From DTFZ01 sp050260375 (GTDB lineage: Bacteria > Bacillota > Clostridia > Christensenellales > SZUA-584), in the NCBI GenBank assembly GCA_050260375.1, contig JBLNCA010000025.1:69308-133307 (forward strand): DNA of 64,000 bases, read 5' to 3'. The position numbers were made by a program, and so were the translations under genes. Position 1 is the first letter of the stretch. Each line of letters starts with the position of its first letter. Of this stretch, positions 51,747 to 61,180 are shown piece after piece. The notes under the pieces were generated by a model that was not told the DNA's origin, ran no database searches, and was given only the letters and a program-made list of their open reading frames with translations.

Positions 51747-52745
51747 ATGAAAAAGGGTATCGCGGTTGCAGGCAATTTGATTGTCGATATTTGCAAGGAA
51801 GTGGATTCTTACCCGGAGCAAGGCATGCTCTGCAATATATTGAGCGTGCAAAAAAGCGTAGGCGGGTGCCTTGCAAACACTATTATCGACCTTGCCAAGA
51901 TAGACGCGTCTTTGGACCTTTTTGCCTTGGGGATGGTGGGCGACGACGACAGCGGGGCATATCTGCTCGATACCTTGAAGCGGCATAATATCAACACGCG
52001 CGGAGTGAAAATAAACAAAGACGCAATAACATCGTTTACCGACGTAATGACGTCTGTAAAGGATAAGTCGAGAACGTTCTTTCACGCCAGAGGCGCCAAC
52101 GCGGTTTTTGATTATAATGACATCGACTTTTCGGAGTTGAACGCGAGGTTTTTTCACATCGGTTACGCGCTTCTTTTGGATAGGTTTGACGCCCCCGACG
52201 AGAATTACGGCACTGTAATGGCGAAAACGCTTTATACTGCCAAGCAGCATGGAATGAAGACGTCGATGGATGTGGTAAGCGAGAACAGCAACAGGTTTTC
52301 CAAAGTGGTGACGCCCAGCCTGAAATATTGCGACTGCCTTATCATCAACGAGGTGGAAGCTTCAATGATAAGCGGTTTTCCGGTGAGGAAGAACGGCGAG
52401 CTTGACAAAGAGGGCTTAAAAAGCGTTTGCGTTGATCTTATAGGAAAAGGCGTCAATGAATGCGTGGTTATTCATGCGCCGGAAGCGGCCTGCGCGATGG
52501 ATTCGGGCGGCAGGTTTACCTTTGTGCCTTCTTTAAAGCTCCCCGCGGGGTATATCAAAGGAACGGTGGGAGCGGGTGACGCATTCTGCGCAGGCGTATT
52601 ATACTCCCTCTATCAGGGATATGATATGGAATACACGTTGAAAATAGGTGCGGGCGCAGCAGCCTGCAACCTTTCGGAGCTTAATTCTATCGACGGCATG
52701 AAAAGCCTTGCGGAAATCAAACAGCTAATCGAGAAGTATTCCTAG
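51747..52745 (+). CDS. PfkB-family carbohydrate kinase
   Basis: 332 residues, GAGAGGAAAACAGT upstream. Substrate loop VGGCLANTIIDLAKI replaces the more usual GG-AxNvA, and the catalytic/anion-hole motif is GTVGAGDAFCAGVLYSLYQG near residue 268. It begins the second sugar locus but is separated from the ROK regulator by 308 bases. Substrate unknown; ribokinase-like sugars or nucleosides are possible. Confidence 0.88.
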   Translation: MKKGIAVAGNLIVDICKEVDSYPEQGMLCNILSVQKSVGGCLANTIIDLAKIDASLDLFALGMVGDDDSGAYLLDTLKRHNINTRGVKINKDAITSFTDVMTSVKDKSRTFFHARGANAVFDYNDIDFSELNARFFHIGYALLLDRFDAPDENYGTVMAKTLYTAKQHGMKTSMDVVSENSNRFSKVVTPSLKYCDCLIINEVEASMISGFPVRKNGELDKEGLKSVCVDLIGKGVNECVVIHAPEAACAMDSGGRFTFVPSLKLPAGYIKGTVGAGDAFCAGVLYSLYQGYDMEYTLKIGAGAAACNLSELNSIDGMKSLAEIKQLIEKYS

Positions 52746-52957
52746 CGCGCATATTGCGGGCTGACGGGCAAACGGCTTAGGGAATACAGTCATAAGGATT
52801 CCGGCAAGGCTTATTAACGATGATTTTTTGCTCAAGTCAGAATAATTATTAAAGACAGCAGACTTTTCAAGTAATCAAACTTTAGTCATACATTAAATAT
52901 CGTGACTGCTCTCAGCTATTCCTCTTTATGGGCTTTATTAACAGAAAAAAATATTTT

Positions 52958-52985
52958 TTGAAGTAAGAAGGAATTCCTGTATAAA
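52958..52985 (+). promoter_or_regulatory. candidate promoter of the ROK regulator gene
   Basis: TTGAAG (52958-52963), 16-base spacer containing the palindrome GGAATTCC, TATAAA (52980-52985). The 308-base gap 52746-53053 is AT-rich and shows no gene. Confidence 0.4.
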
Positions 52986-53053
52986 CGTCGAATAATATTA
53001 ACAGATAATTAAAGCATTTAACAAAGTATTTAAGTAATCATCAAGGAATTTCA

Positions 53054-54265
53054 ATGAAAACACAGACAGCAAAGAAAAACTTAAACAACATAAAGATGCG
53101 TGCATCCAATTTTGCGCTTGTTATAAGCGCGGTCAGGGAGCACGGGCAGATTTCCCGGGCGGACCTTGCGCCTTTGGTCGGTTTGACTCCGGCTACCATA
53201 ACAAACCTGGTTAATCTGGGAATTGAGGACGGTTATTTAATAGAGGTAGGCTCCGGCACTTCGCAGGGAGGAAGGCGCCCCAAACTAATCGAGCTTAACG
53301 AAGAAGCCGGTTATATCATCGGAATAGAGATAAACGCGAAAGAAGTAATATGCATTCTCACGGACTTTAAGGAGAACATAATTGCAAAGCGTTACTTCCA
53401 TATAGACCCCGACGTGGAAGCGGAAGCGCTGATAGACAAAATCGCGGATACGGCAAAAGAAATGACGGATGAAAAGGGGCTTACAAACGAAGATATATTC
53501 GGCGCCGGTTTCGCAACTGTAGGCCCTTGCGATCATTTAAACGGAATAATCGTGCAGACGCCTAATTTCCCGAAATGGCGCAACGTAAGGGTAGCCGACC
53601 TGTTTCGGGAAAAAACCGGCATACCGGTGTATATGGAAAAAGAAACCGCTGCTTTTGCGCTCAATGAAGCATGGCAGGATAAAGCAAAAAAATATAAGCG
53701 GATTTTATGCGTCAACGTTTTTGCGCTCGGTATAGGCGGCGGCATGGCGCTGGACAGAGGGATATTTCATGGGCACAACGACGGCGGGCTGGAAATCGGA
53801 CATATGACGGTGCAGCCGGACGGGCCGGCATGCGTATGCGGCAAAAAGGGATGCCTTGAAAGAATGGCCGACGGACGCGCGGCCGTAGAGTACTATAAAA
53901 ATTATGTGGCGGAAGGCATGGCTACGCAGATTAAGTCGCCCCTAAATCCAAGCCTTGCCGACATCATAAAAGGCGCAAGCGAGGGCGACGAAGCATGCAT
54001 CGCGTCAATAAAAACGTGCGCTAAATATTTAGGCAACGCGATATCTAGCCTGATATCCATACTTGCGCCCGACGTAATATTCATAGGCGGCGAGTTTATA
54101 GACCAAAGCCGGCTGTTATTTGACGAAACAGTCAAATTTGCGAGTGAAAGAACATATCCATTTATTGACGCGGACATTGAGATATTTCATTCGACATCGG
54201 GCAAAGAAAGCGGCGCGCGCGGGGCCGTTGCGATGGTTTTGAAGTCCATCTTTTCGATAGCGTAA
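53054..54265 (+). CDS. ROK-family transcriptional regulator (NagC/XylR type)
   Basis: 403 residues. N-terminal winged helix (~20-85) GQISRADLAPLVGLTPATITNLV, then the ROK fold: sugar-site EIGHMTV and the zinc motif CVCGKKGCLE near residue 260, and IFIGGEFID near the end. The N-terminal DNA-binding domain makes it a repressor rather than a kinase. It probably senses the sugar handled by the isomerase/ABC genes that follow. Confidence 0.92.
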   Translation: MKTQTAKKNLNNIKMRASNFALVISAVREHGQISRADLAPLVGLTPATITNLVNLGIEDGYLIEVGSGTSQGGRRPKLIELNEEAGYIIGIEINAKEVICILTDFKENIIAKRYFHIDPDVEAEALIDKIADTAKEMTDEKGLTNEDIFGAGFATVGPCDHLNGIIVQTPNFPKWRNVRVADLFREKTGIPVYMEKETAAFALNEAWQDKAKKYKRILCVNVFALGIGGGMALDRGIFHGHNDGGLEIGHMTVQPDGPACVCGKKGCLERMADGRAAVEYYKNYVAEGMATQIKSPLNPSLADIIKGASEGDEACIASIKTCAKYLGNAISSLISILAPDVIFIGGEFIDQSRLLFDETVKFASERTYPFIDADIEIFHSTSGKESGARGAVAMVLKSIFSIA

Positions 54266-54307
54266 TTAATGTTTTTAAATAAATAATTGAGTCAAAGGAG
54301 TAAGACA

Positions 54308-54991
54308 TTGAAAAGAAGCGAAATAAACAATGCAATTAAGTGGGCATTATCGTTATTGGATAAAAACAACATACGTCTTCCCGAGTTCGGCTATTGGAAG
54401 TTTGCAGACTGGAAAGCTAACAAAGACAAGCTCGACGTTATCAGGAAGGTTATGCTGGGCTGGGATATCACCGATTACGGCCTAAATAACTACGACAAAA
54501 CAGGCGGCGTATTGTTTACCGTAAGAAACGGGGATCAGAAGGATAAGTCCATTGGCGTTCCTTATGCTGAGAAATACATACTGTTAAAGGACGGCCAGGG
54601 GCTGCCGATGCATTTTCATTTTACAAAGACCGAGGATATTATAAACAGGGCGGGCGGCGTTTTGGCGTTAAAGCTCTATAACGCACTGCCTGACCGCGGG
54701 CTTGATTTGGAAACGCCTGTTGAAGTTTACTGCGACTGCATCAAAAAAACGTTTGCTCCGGGCGAGACAGTAAAAATAATGCCGGGCGGGAGCATAACGC
54801 TTACGCCGTACATGTATCATACGTTTTGGGCGCTCGAGGGCGAGGGAGACCTCGTATGCGGGGAAGTATCTTCGGTTAACGACGACAACGTCGATAACCA
54901 CTTTCTTGACAAGCTGCCGAGATTCGGCGACGTCGAGGAAGACGAAGAAGCTCTGCTTCCGCTTTGCAACGAGTACGATAAATGGTTATAG
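54308..54991 (+). CDS. D-lyxose/D-mannose-type ketol-isomerase (cupin)
   Basis: 227 residues from TTG 54308, placed seven bases after AAAGGAG; TTG 54287 lies upstream of that site. It opens MKRSEINNAIKWA and has LGWDITDYG, metal ligands in MHFHFTKTEDIINR (HxHx4-5E) and His in YMYHTFWAL, plus GEVSSVNDDNVDN. This is the pattern of the E. coli-type D-lyxose isomerase family, which interconverts lyxose/xylulose and mannose/fructose. It follows the ROK regulator. Confidence 0.85.
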   Translation: MKRSEINNAIKWALSLLDKNNIRLPEFGYWKFADWKANKDKLDVIRKVMLGWDITDYGLNNYDKTGGVLFTVRNGDQKDKSIGVPYAEKYILLKDGQGLPMHFHFTKTEDIINRAGGVLALKLYNALPDRGLDLETPVEVYCDCIKKTFAPGETVKIMPGGSITLTPYMYHTFWALEGEGDLVCGEVSSVNDDNVDNHFLDKLPRFGDVEEDEEALLPLCNEYDKWL

Positions 54992-55060
54992 AGCAGTTTT
55001 GAACTTTTAGTTTCTTTAATACACATCTTTGCACACATCTCTGCATAACAAAATCAAAAA

Positions 55061-55078
55061 CTTGGTATTGATACCAGG
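55061..55078. promoter_or_regulatory. dyad upstream of the ABC transporter genes
   Basis: CTTGGTAT-TG-ATACCAGG: near-perfect 8-bp arms, 103 bases before ATG 55181. A plausible operator for the ROK regulator upstream. Confidence 0.4.
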
Positions 55079-55180
55079 GTTAGTTTAGTGTTGCCAAAAA
55101 AATAGCTTTAATATCGAATCTGGTTAACTGATTTGTGCTGTAAGCATGAAAAAATAGATTAGTGGAAGGAATGTACAGGC

Positions 55181-55930
55181 ATGGCAGAACCTATTTTAAA
55201 GGCAATAGGAGTAAGCAAAAGCTTCGGCAGTGTTGTTGCGTTAAGTTCTATCAGCTTTGAACTTAATGCCGGGGAAGTCATGGGCCTTGTCGGGGACAAC
55301 GGCGCAGGTAAAAGCACTTTTATCAAAGTGCTCTCCGGAGTTTACAGGCGCGACGGGGGCGACATTATCTTCAAGGGAAAACATATTGATTTTAAATCGC
55401 CTAAAGAGGCAATGGACGCCGGCATAGAAACCGTGTATCAGGACCTTGCGCTGGCGCCGCAGCTGCCCATTTACGCCAACATGTTCTTGGGCCGCGAGAT
55501 CATGAAGAAGGGCATATTGGGAAAGCTGGGCGTTGTAGACAAGGACGCTATGCGTAAAGAGGTTAAGGAAAGGCTCGCAAGGATTAAGTCGCACCTTAAC
55601 CATGTGGACCAGCTGGTGGGCACGCTGTCAGGCGGTCAGAGGCAGGCCGTCGCCATTACCCGTGCGATAGGCTGGGGCAAAGAAGTGGTTATAATGGACG
55701 AACCTACGGCTGCTTTGGGCGTAAAAGAATCGCGTCAGGTACTCGACTTGATAAAAGACATAAAAGCCCACGGCGTGTCGGTAATATTCATCAGCCATAC
55801 GATACCGCACGTAATGGAAGTCACGGATAAGATACACGTATTAAGGCTGGGTGAATCCGTGGTGCATCTCAATACAAAGGATACCACATACGAAGAAGTC
55901 GTCCAGTATATTACTGGCTCAAAATGTTAA
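55181..55930 (+). CDS. sugar ABC transporter ATP-binding protein, single domain (FrcA type)
   Basis: 249 residues. Walker A GDNGAGKST, Q-loop in ETVYQDLALAP, signature LSGGQRQAVAITRA, Walker B VIMDEPTAALG, His in FISHTIPHV. Unlike the 19877 gene it has only one nucleotide-binding domain, the fructose (FrcA) arrangement. The permease follows 13 bases later. Confidence 0.93.
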   Translation: MAEPILKAIGVSKSFGSVVALSSISFELNAGEVMGLVGDNGAGKSTFIKVLSGVYRRDGGDIIFKGKHIDFKSPKEAMDAGIETVYQDLALAPQLPIYANMFLGREIMKKGILGKLGVVDKDAMRKEVKERLARIKSHLNHVDQLVGTLSGGQRQAVAITRAIGWGKEVVIMDEPTAALGVKESRQVLDLIKDIKAHGVSVIFISHTIPHVMEVTDKIHVLRLGESVVHLNTKDTTYEEVVQYITGSKC

Positions 55931-55943
55931 GGGGGCCTAAGTT

Positions 55944-56933
55944 ATGTCTAACGAGATAAAGGAAAAATCGAAATTAAGCCGTATGATAAGCGAACTCTGG
56001 ATAGTGTTCGTGTTTCTGGCCATCTACCTGATATTCGTTATATTGGAGCCGCTTTGTTTTTCACTGCCTTTCTGGTCCTCGACATTCAACTATATGTCCG
56101 AAGTGCTTATTTTGGCCGTGGGCGTTATGTTTGTCGTAATTACAGGCGGTATAGATTTGTCCATCGGGCCGGTCGAAGGATGCGTCAACGTGCTTGCGGC
56201 TCTGGCGATAAAGGCGCTGGTGCCGTCCATCGGCGCCGGGCTCGCTATTGTCTGCGGCGTATTAATCGCGCTGTTGACGGGTGCGCTTATAGGCCTTATA
56301 AACGCGCTCGTTATCACTAAGCTGAAATTGGCGCCTTTCATTGCCACGCTGGGCATGAGCGTCATACTGACAGGCCTTGGCTATGTGTTCTGCAACGGGC
56401 TTGAGGTCGTCGGCCTGCCCAACGAAATATCATACATAGGCACATACCAGCTTTTCGGATTTCTTGGCACAACGACGCTGGTGGCATTCCTGGTGTGCGC
56501 CGTGTTTGGCGTTATACTCAGAACGACGCGCTTTGGCGTTCATACCTACGCTTACGGCAGTAACGCCGAGAGTACAAAGAGAGTCGGCATAGACTCGACA
56601 AAGCACCTTATACGCGTATATATGCTCTGCTCTGTTCTCGCGGCGCTTGCGGGCATGACTTTGATGTTCCGGTTTAAAACAGGTTCTCCCATCGCGGGGC
56701 AAAACGTAACGCTGTATGCAATTGCGGCATGCGTTATCGGCGGTACTTCCGTTATGGGCGGTACGGGCAAAATGATAGGCACGCTAATAGGGTCGCTGAT
56801 AATCTCTATACTCGTTACAGGTCTGGTTATGCTGGGCGTTCAGACCTACTGGCAGCAGGTGGCAACAGGCTTAATCATCATATTTGCGGTATATTCCGAC
56901 CAGTGGCGCCGGCGCCGCGATATAACTGTTTAA
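55944..56933 (+). CDS. sugar ABC transporter permease (RbsC/FrcC type)
   Basis: 329 residues with about nine membrane segments; VITGGIDLSIGPVEG near residue 70 and VIGGTSVMGGTGK near residue 270 are the family signatures. Partner of the single-domain ATPase and the lipoprotein at 56992. Confidence 0.93.
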   Translation: MSNEIKEKSKLSRMISELWIVFVFLAIYLIFVILEPLCFSLPFWSSTFNYMSEVLILAVGVMFVVITGGIDLSIGPVEGCVNVLAALAIKALVPSIGAGLAIVCGVLIALLTGALIGLINALVITKLKLAPFIATLGMSVILTGLGYVFCNGLEVVGLPNEISYIGTYQLFGFLGTTTLVAFLVCAVFGVILRTTRFGVHTYAYGSNAESTKRVGIDSTKHLIRVYMLCSVLAALAGMTLMFRFKTGSPIAGQNVTLYAIAACVIGGTSVMGGTGKMIGTLIGSLIISILVTGLVMLGVQTYWQQVATGLIIIFAVYSDQWRRRRDITV

Positions 56934-56991
56934 TACATAAGGAAAAGATTTGGCTGTTGCAGCCAATAAAATAATAAACGGAGGAAAAGAT

Positions 56992-58038
56992 ATGAAGAAA
57001 ACAATAGTGCTGATACTGTCTCTGGTGATGTTGGTAGTAACGGCGTTTGCAGGATGTGCACCAGCACCGGCTGCCGAATCGCAGGCTCCGGCAAAACCGT
57101 CAGAGCAGGCCTCTCAGGCTACCGAAGCTCCCAGCGAAGCGCCTACCGAGGCTGCCAAGGAAACAAAACACATCGTTTTCATCCAGGGCGTTGCCGGCGA
57201 CGAGTTCTACATCACGATGGGCAAAGGCATCAAGGCTGCGTGCGACGAGGCTGGGTATACGCTTGAGATTCTGGGCGCTCCGAAGTGGGACTACACGCTG
57301 CAGACTCCTATCGTTGAGTCGCTGGTGGCAAAAGCCAGTGAAATCGATATGGTTATCATGGCTCCCGTTCACTCCGATTCATTGATAGCGCCGATGAAGA
57401 AGCTTAAAGATGCAGGCGTTCCCATTATTACGGTTGACACGAATATAAACGACGACTCTATCGCGCTTTGCAACATTACTTCGGACAACCATCAGGGCGG
57501 CGAAATCGCAGCCGACATGCTGGCTGAGATGATCGGCGGCAAAGGCGAAGTTGCCGTAATGAACACAAACGTCGGCGTGACAACGACAGAAGCGAGAGCA
57601 AAGGGATTCAAAGACCAGATAGCTGCGAAGTATCCCGACATCAAGATAGTCTCCGACGAATACTGCGAAGACGAGGCAGAAAAAGCGGCTTCGATAATAC
57701 AGGCTGCGGTTCTTAAGAATCCTAAAATCGCGGGCGTATTCGGAGTTAACCTGTACTCGGCTTTAGGCAGCGCTCAAGGCCTCGAATCTGCCGGCGTAGA
57801 CATCCCGGTATTCAGCTACGACGCGGGTCCTGCTCAGATAGAATATCTTGGAAAAGGCGTTATCGACGCGACAGTTTGCCAGAAGCCGTACGAAATCGGC
57901 TCCAGGGCTGTAGAAGTTGCCAAAAAGTATTTTGTCGGCGAGACCAAGTTCGAAAACATAATGATCGATAACGTTGTGGCTACAACTGAGAACATGAAGG
58001 ATCCTGAAATCAGCAAGTGGTTCTACGTAGCTGAATAA
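56992..58038 (+). CDS. sugar ABC transporter substrate-binding lipoprotein
   Basis: 348 residues from ATG 56992 (CGGAGGAAAAGAT upstream). Signal peptide with lipobox AFAGC, Ala/Pro/Glu-rich linker to ~residue 55, then Peripla_BP_4 fold: HIVFIQGVAGDEFYITMGKG, PIITVDTNIND and TSDNHQGGEIAADML. The last pattern is typical of ribose/allose/fructose binding proteins. Here the binding protein is the last transporter gene and is followed by a strong hairpin. Confidence 0.93.
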   Translation: MKKTIVLILSLVMLVVTAFAGCAPAPAAESQAPAKPSEQASQATEAPSEAPTEAAKETKHIVFIQGVAGDEFYITMGKGIKAACDEAGYTLEILGAPKWDYTLQTPIVESLVAKASEIDMVIMAPVHSDSLIAPMKKLKDAGVPIITVDTNINDDSIALCNITSDNHQGGEIAADMLAEMIGGKGEVAVMNTNVGVTTTEARAKGFKDQIAAKYPDIKIVSDEYCEDEAEKAASIIQAAVLKNPKIAGVFGVNLYSALGSAQGLESAGVDIPVFSYDAGPAQIEYLGKGVIDATVCQKPYEIGSRAVEVAKKYFVGETKFENIMIDNVVATTENMKDPEISKWFYVAE

Positions 58039-58055
58039 GACATAAAAACGCGGGT

Positions 58056-58083
58056 GCTCAATGGGGATTTTTCCCCATTGAGC
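58056..58083 (+). terminator. strong hairpin after the transporter genes
   Basis: Perfect 12-bp stem GCTCAATGGGGA/TCCCCATTGAGC with a TTTT loop and no following T-run; a stabiliser or Rho-aided end. The rest of the gap to 58398 holds an imperfect AAGGCCG/CGGCCTT pair and TATAAT at 58361-58366, but no gene. Confidence 0.6.
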
Positions 58084-58398
58084 GGCTGCGGAATACAAAA
58101 GTTAAGAAGCCAGGGCCAAAAAGGCCGACATATGATATTTGACTTTTTACGACCGGCCTTGGAGCCGGATTGATTTTTGATGGGAAGCTGATTAAACGCA
58201 TGTTATCATAACTATTAGGCTTATGGGAGCATGGATTGCTCGGCGGCCTTTGTGATATTGCGATTGACGCCTGAAAAACGGCTGACATAAGGCGCAGGAA
58301 TCGCTCTTTCCAATTTATCATAAGCTGTGCCGCATGCTGGAGTTATGTTGTTAAAAGGTTTATAATAACAATCGTATTATATGGGTTGAGTGAAGGTC

Positions 58399-59370
58399 AT
58401 GTTATATTACTTGATTATAGATATAGGCGGCACAAAAACCTCCACAGCACTTATGACACAAGACGGCGTTATTGTGGACGATTATGTGTATACGCGCGAC
58501 TCAAAGACGTACAGCGGGGAAGACGCGGTATATGAAAACTCACGGGATGCCATTGTTCATATTATTGACAGGTTTAATGTGTCGATGGACGATGTACTGG
58601 GCATCGGCGTAGGTTGCCCGGGGCCGCTAGATACAAAGCGCGGCGTTATCGTCCACGCGCCGCTTATGCGGTGGAAGAACTTTCCGCTGACGGAGAGGCT
58701 GAAAAAAGATTTCAATAAGCCTGTAGCATTGGATAACGACTGTAATCTGGGCGCGCTTGCCGAACAGCGCAGCGGTTTGGCAAAGGGCTTTAAAGACGTA
58801 ATATACATCACTGTCAGCACTGGCGTAGGCGCCGGCATCGTTATAAACGGGGAGATATACCACGGCAAATCGGACAGCGCCGGAGAGCTCGGGCATATGT
58901 CCATCGAAGAGAACGGTAAACAGTGCCCCTGCGGCAACCGCGGCTGCCTTGAGCTTTACTGTTCGGGAACGGCTATCAAGCAAATACTCGCCGAAGACGC
59001 GAAAAAGGGCGTCAAGGCGCTGGTATTTGATATGGCAGGCGGCGACGAAAGCAAGCTTGACGGCAAGCTGCTCGCCGAAGCTGCCGGCAGGGGCGATAGC
59101 TACTCTATTGAGCTTTATAACAGGGTAGGGCGGACGCTCGGCTTTGCGCTTACAAATGTGTTCAACCTGTTTGATCCCGATATGGTCGTTATCGGCGGAG
59201 GCGTTTCAAAAAGCCACCGCTTTTTCCATGACGAGCTTTTGCGCACAGTAAAAAGCAGAAGCATAATCCACGTCTCAGACGAACAGATAGTATATTCGCA
59301 GATGTGCGACCGTGTGGTTATTTACGGCGCTTATCACCTGATAAAAGAATTCGTAGAAAGAGGGGACTAA
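58399..59370 (+). CDS. ROK-family sugar kinase
   Basis: About 323 residues from ATG 58399; GTG 58390 would add three. Phosphate loop IIDIGGTKTSTALM, catalytic Asp in ALDNDCNLGAL, STGVGAGIVING, ELGHMSI and the zinc motif CPCGNRGCLE. No DNA-binding domain, so it is a kinase (glucokinase/fructokinase/allokinase type). The aldolase starts right after it, so a hexose from the preceding ABC system is probably phosphorylated here. Confidence 0.9.
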   Translation: MLYYLIIDIGGTKTSTALMTQDGVIVDDYVYTRDSKTYSGEDAVYENSRDAIVHIIDRFNVSMDDVLGIGVGCPGPLDTKRGVIVHAPLMRWKNFPLTERLKKDFNKPVALDNDCNLGALAEQRSGLAKGFKDVIYITVSTGVGAGIVINGEIYHGKSDSAGELGHMSIEENGKQCPCGNRGCLELYCSGTAIKQILAEDAKKGVKALVFDMAGGDESKLDGKLLAEAAGRGDSYSIELYNRVGRTLGFALTNVFNLFDPDMVVIGGGVSKSHRFFHDELLRTVKSRSIIHVSDEQIVYSQMCDRVVIYGAYHLIKEFVERGD

Positions 59371-59371
59371 T

Positions 59372-60226
59372 ATGCCACTGGTTACGTTAAAGGAGGTACT
59401 CAAAGGTACAAGGGAAAACGGCTATGCCGTGGGCGCTTTCAACTTCAACAGCTATGAGGACGCCCAAGGCATAATTAACGGCGCGGTAGCCAAGAAAGCG
59501 CCCGTAATCGTTATGGCCAGCATGGGTGCGGTAAAATACATAGGATTGAAAACAACGGCATATATGATCAAAGGCATGGCGGAATCGGTTGATATTCCTG
59601 TTTGCCTGCATCTTGACCACGCTACGGATCATGATATGATAAAAGCGTGCATAAACGCGGGTTTCACATCGGTGATGATAGACGCGTCGATGAAGAGCTA
59701 TGAGGAGAACATAGCCGAAACGTCGTCGGTAGTGGAGTATGCCTCAAAATTCGGCTGTTCGGTTGAAGCGGAACTCGGAAAAGTAGGCGGCAAGGAAGAC
59801 AACGTGGACACCGACGAGCCCGAAGCCGCTTTTACCGATCCGGCGGACGTGCCGCGCTTTGTGCGGGAGACGGGGCTGGATGCTTTGGCTATTGCGATAG
59901 GCACGGTTCACGGGTTTTATAAGAGCGAACCGAAGCTCGACTTTGAAAAGCTGGCGGCAATAGCTAAAGTAACCGATGTTCCGCTGGTGCTGCACGGCGG
60001 CACGGGCGTGCCTGTTGAGGACTTTAAAAAGGCCATCAAGCTTGGAATGAGCAAGATAAACGTGGGTACGGAGCTCAAAGCGACTTACGCCAAAGCTGTT
60101 CGTGAATCCCTTGCGGCTAAACCCAACGAGATAGACCCCCGCAAGTTCATGGGCGCAGTCAAAGACAGATGCAGCGAAGTTGTACAGGAGAAAATAGACA
60201 TATTTGGATGTGCTAACAGGGGATAA
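59372..60226 (+). CDS. class II fructose/tagatose-bisphosphate aldolase
   Basis: 284 residues, one base after the kinase stop. Zinc ligands in CLHLDHATDHDMI, SVMIDAS, and later VLHGGTGVP and KINVGTELK; PGxxxH-like GTVHGFYKSEPKLDF is typical of the short class II (GatY/FbaA-like) aldolases. With the phosphofructokinase after it, it would split a hexulose 1,6-bisphosphate into triose phosphates. Confidence 0.93.
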   Translation: MPLVTLKEVLKGTRENGYAVGAFNFNSYEDAQGIINGAVAKKAPVIVMASMGAVKYIGLKTTAYMIKGMAESVDIPVCLHLDHATDHDMIKACINAGFTSVMIDASMKSYEENIAETSSVVEYASKFGCSVEAELGKVGGKEDNVDTDEPEAAFTDPADVPRFVRETGLDALAIAIGTVHGFYKSEPKLDFEKLAAIAKVTDVPLVLHGGTGVPVEDFKKAIKLGMSKINVGTELKATYAKAVRESLAAKPNEIDPRKFMGAVKDRCSEVVQEKIDIFGCANRG

Positions 60227-60229
60227 TAA

Positions 60230-61165
60230 ATGAAAATAGGTATCATCACGAGCGGCGGCGATTCGCCCGGCATGAATCCATGCATTGCGGGCATCGTTAA
60301 AAACGCTCTTGCATTCGGCTACGAAGTCTGCGCGTTTGAGTACGGGTTTGTGGGCATACGGGAAAACAGGATACGCAAACTTGGCCTGGAAGACGTTCAC
60401 GGCATATATAAAATGGGCGGAACGATTTTAAAGACGGGACGTTTGCCCGAGCTTAAGGAGCGGGGAGTTCAGCAGGAACTGATAGACGTGCTGCACGGCA
60501 ACGGCATAAACGCGCTTATAGTGCTGGGCGGAGACGGCTCGTTTAAGGGGGCGGAGGTTTTATACTCGCTTGACCCTTCTATCAACTACATAGGCGTTCC
60601 TTGCACGATAGATAACAACATTTATAAGAGCGAATACACTTTGGGGTTTGATACGGCTCTTAACAAGCAGATGGCGTATATAGACGACATTATGGATACA
60701 GCGCTGTCGCTGCCCGACCGCGTTTTTTTTGTGGAAACCCTGGGCGCGTGGGACGGCTATCTTGCGATGAGCTCCACGCTGATGGGCATGGCCGACTACA
60801 GCGTGCTTGTGGAACGCGAAGTGACGGACGATGAGATTGCGGACATCGTGCAGGCCGCGCTTGCGAAAAAACGTTTTTCGCTTATCACATTTGCGGAAGG
60901 CACATACAGGATGTTTGACACCGCGGAATATGTGCGTAAGAAACTTAACTGCTCTGTCAAATGCAATCTGCTGGGTTATCAGCAGCGCGGCGGCGTGCCT
61001 ACCGCAACGGAAAGGCTGCATGCGGCGGCTTTCGCAAAATATGCCGTGAAGGCGGTACATGAAGGCATTAAGAACAAGTATATCGCCTATCAGGGCGGGA
61101 AATATGTGTATATCGATTTAAAGGAAGCGGTCAACAAAAAGGTATTCGACTGGTATGAGTTTTAG
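60230..61165 (+). CDS. pfkA: 6-phosphofructokinase
   Basis: 311 residues. ITSGGDSPGMNPCI, LGGDGSFKGAE (Gly after GGD, as in ATP-dependent enzymes), substrate loop PCTIDNNIYKSEYTLGFDTA (usually PGTIDND) and QQRGGVPTATER. The PGTIDND-to-PCTIDNN change keeps the first catalytic Asp but replaces the second with Asn. It could act on another ketose monophosphate. Same operon as the aldolase, 3 bases apart. Confidence 0.88.
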   Translation: MKIGIITSGGDSPGMNPCIAGIVKNALAFGYEVCAFEYGFVGIRENRIRKLGLEDVHGIYKMGGTILKTGRLPELKERGVQQELIDVLHGNGINALIVLGGDGSFKGAEVLYSLDPSINYIGVPCTIDNNIYKSEYTLGFDTALNKQMAYIDDIMDTALSLPDRVFFVETLGAWDGYLAMSSTLMGMADYSVLVEREVTDDEIADIVQAALAKKRFSLITFAEGTYRMFDTAEYVRKKLNCSVKCNLLGYQQRGGVPTATERLHAAAFAKYAVKAVHEGIKNKYIAYQGGKYVYIDLKEAVNKKVFDWYEF

Positions 61166-61180
61166 GAGATTTTGCATCTC

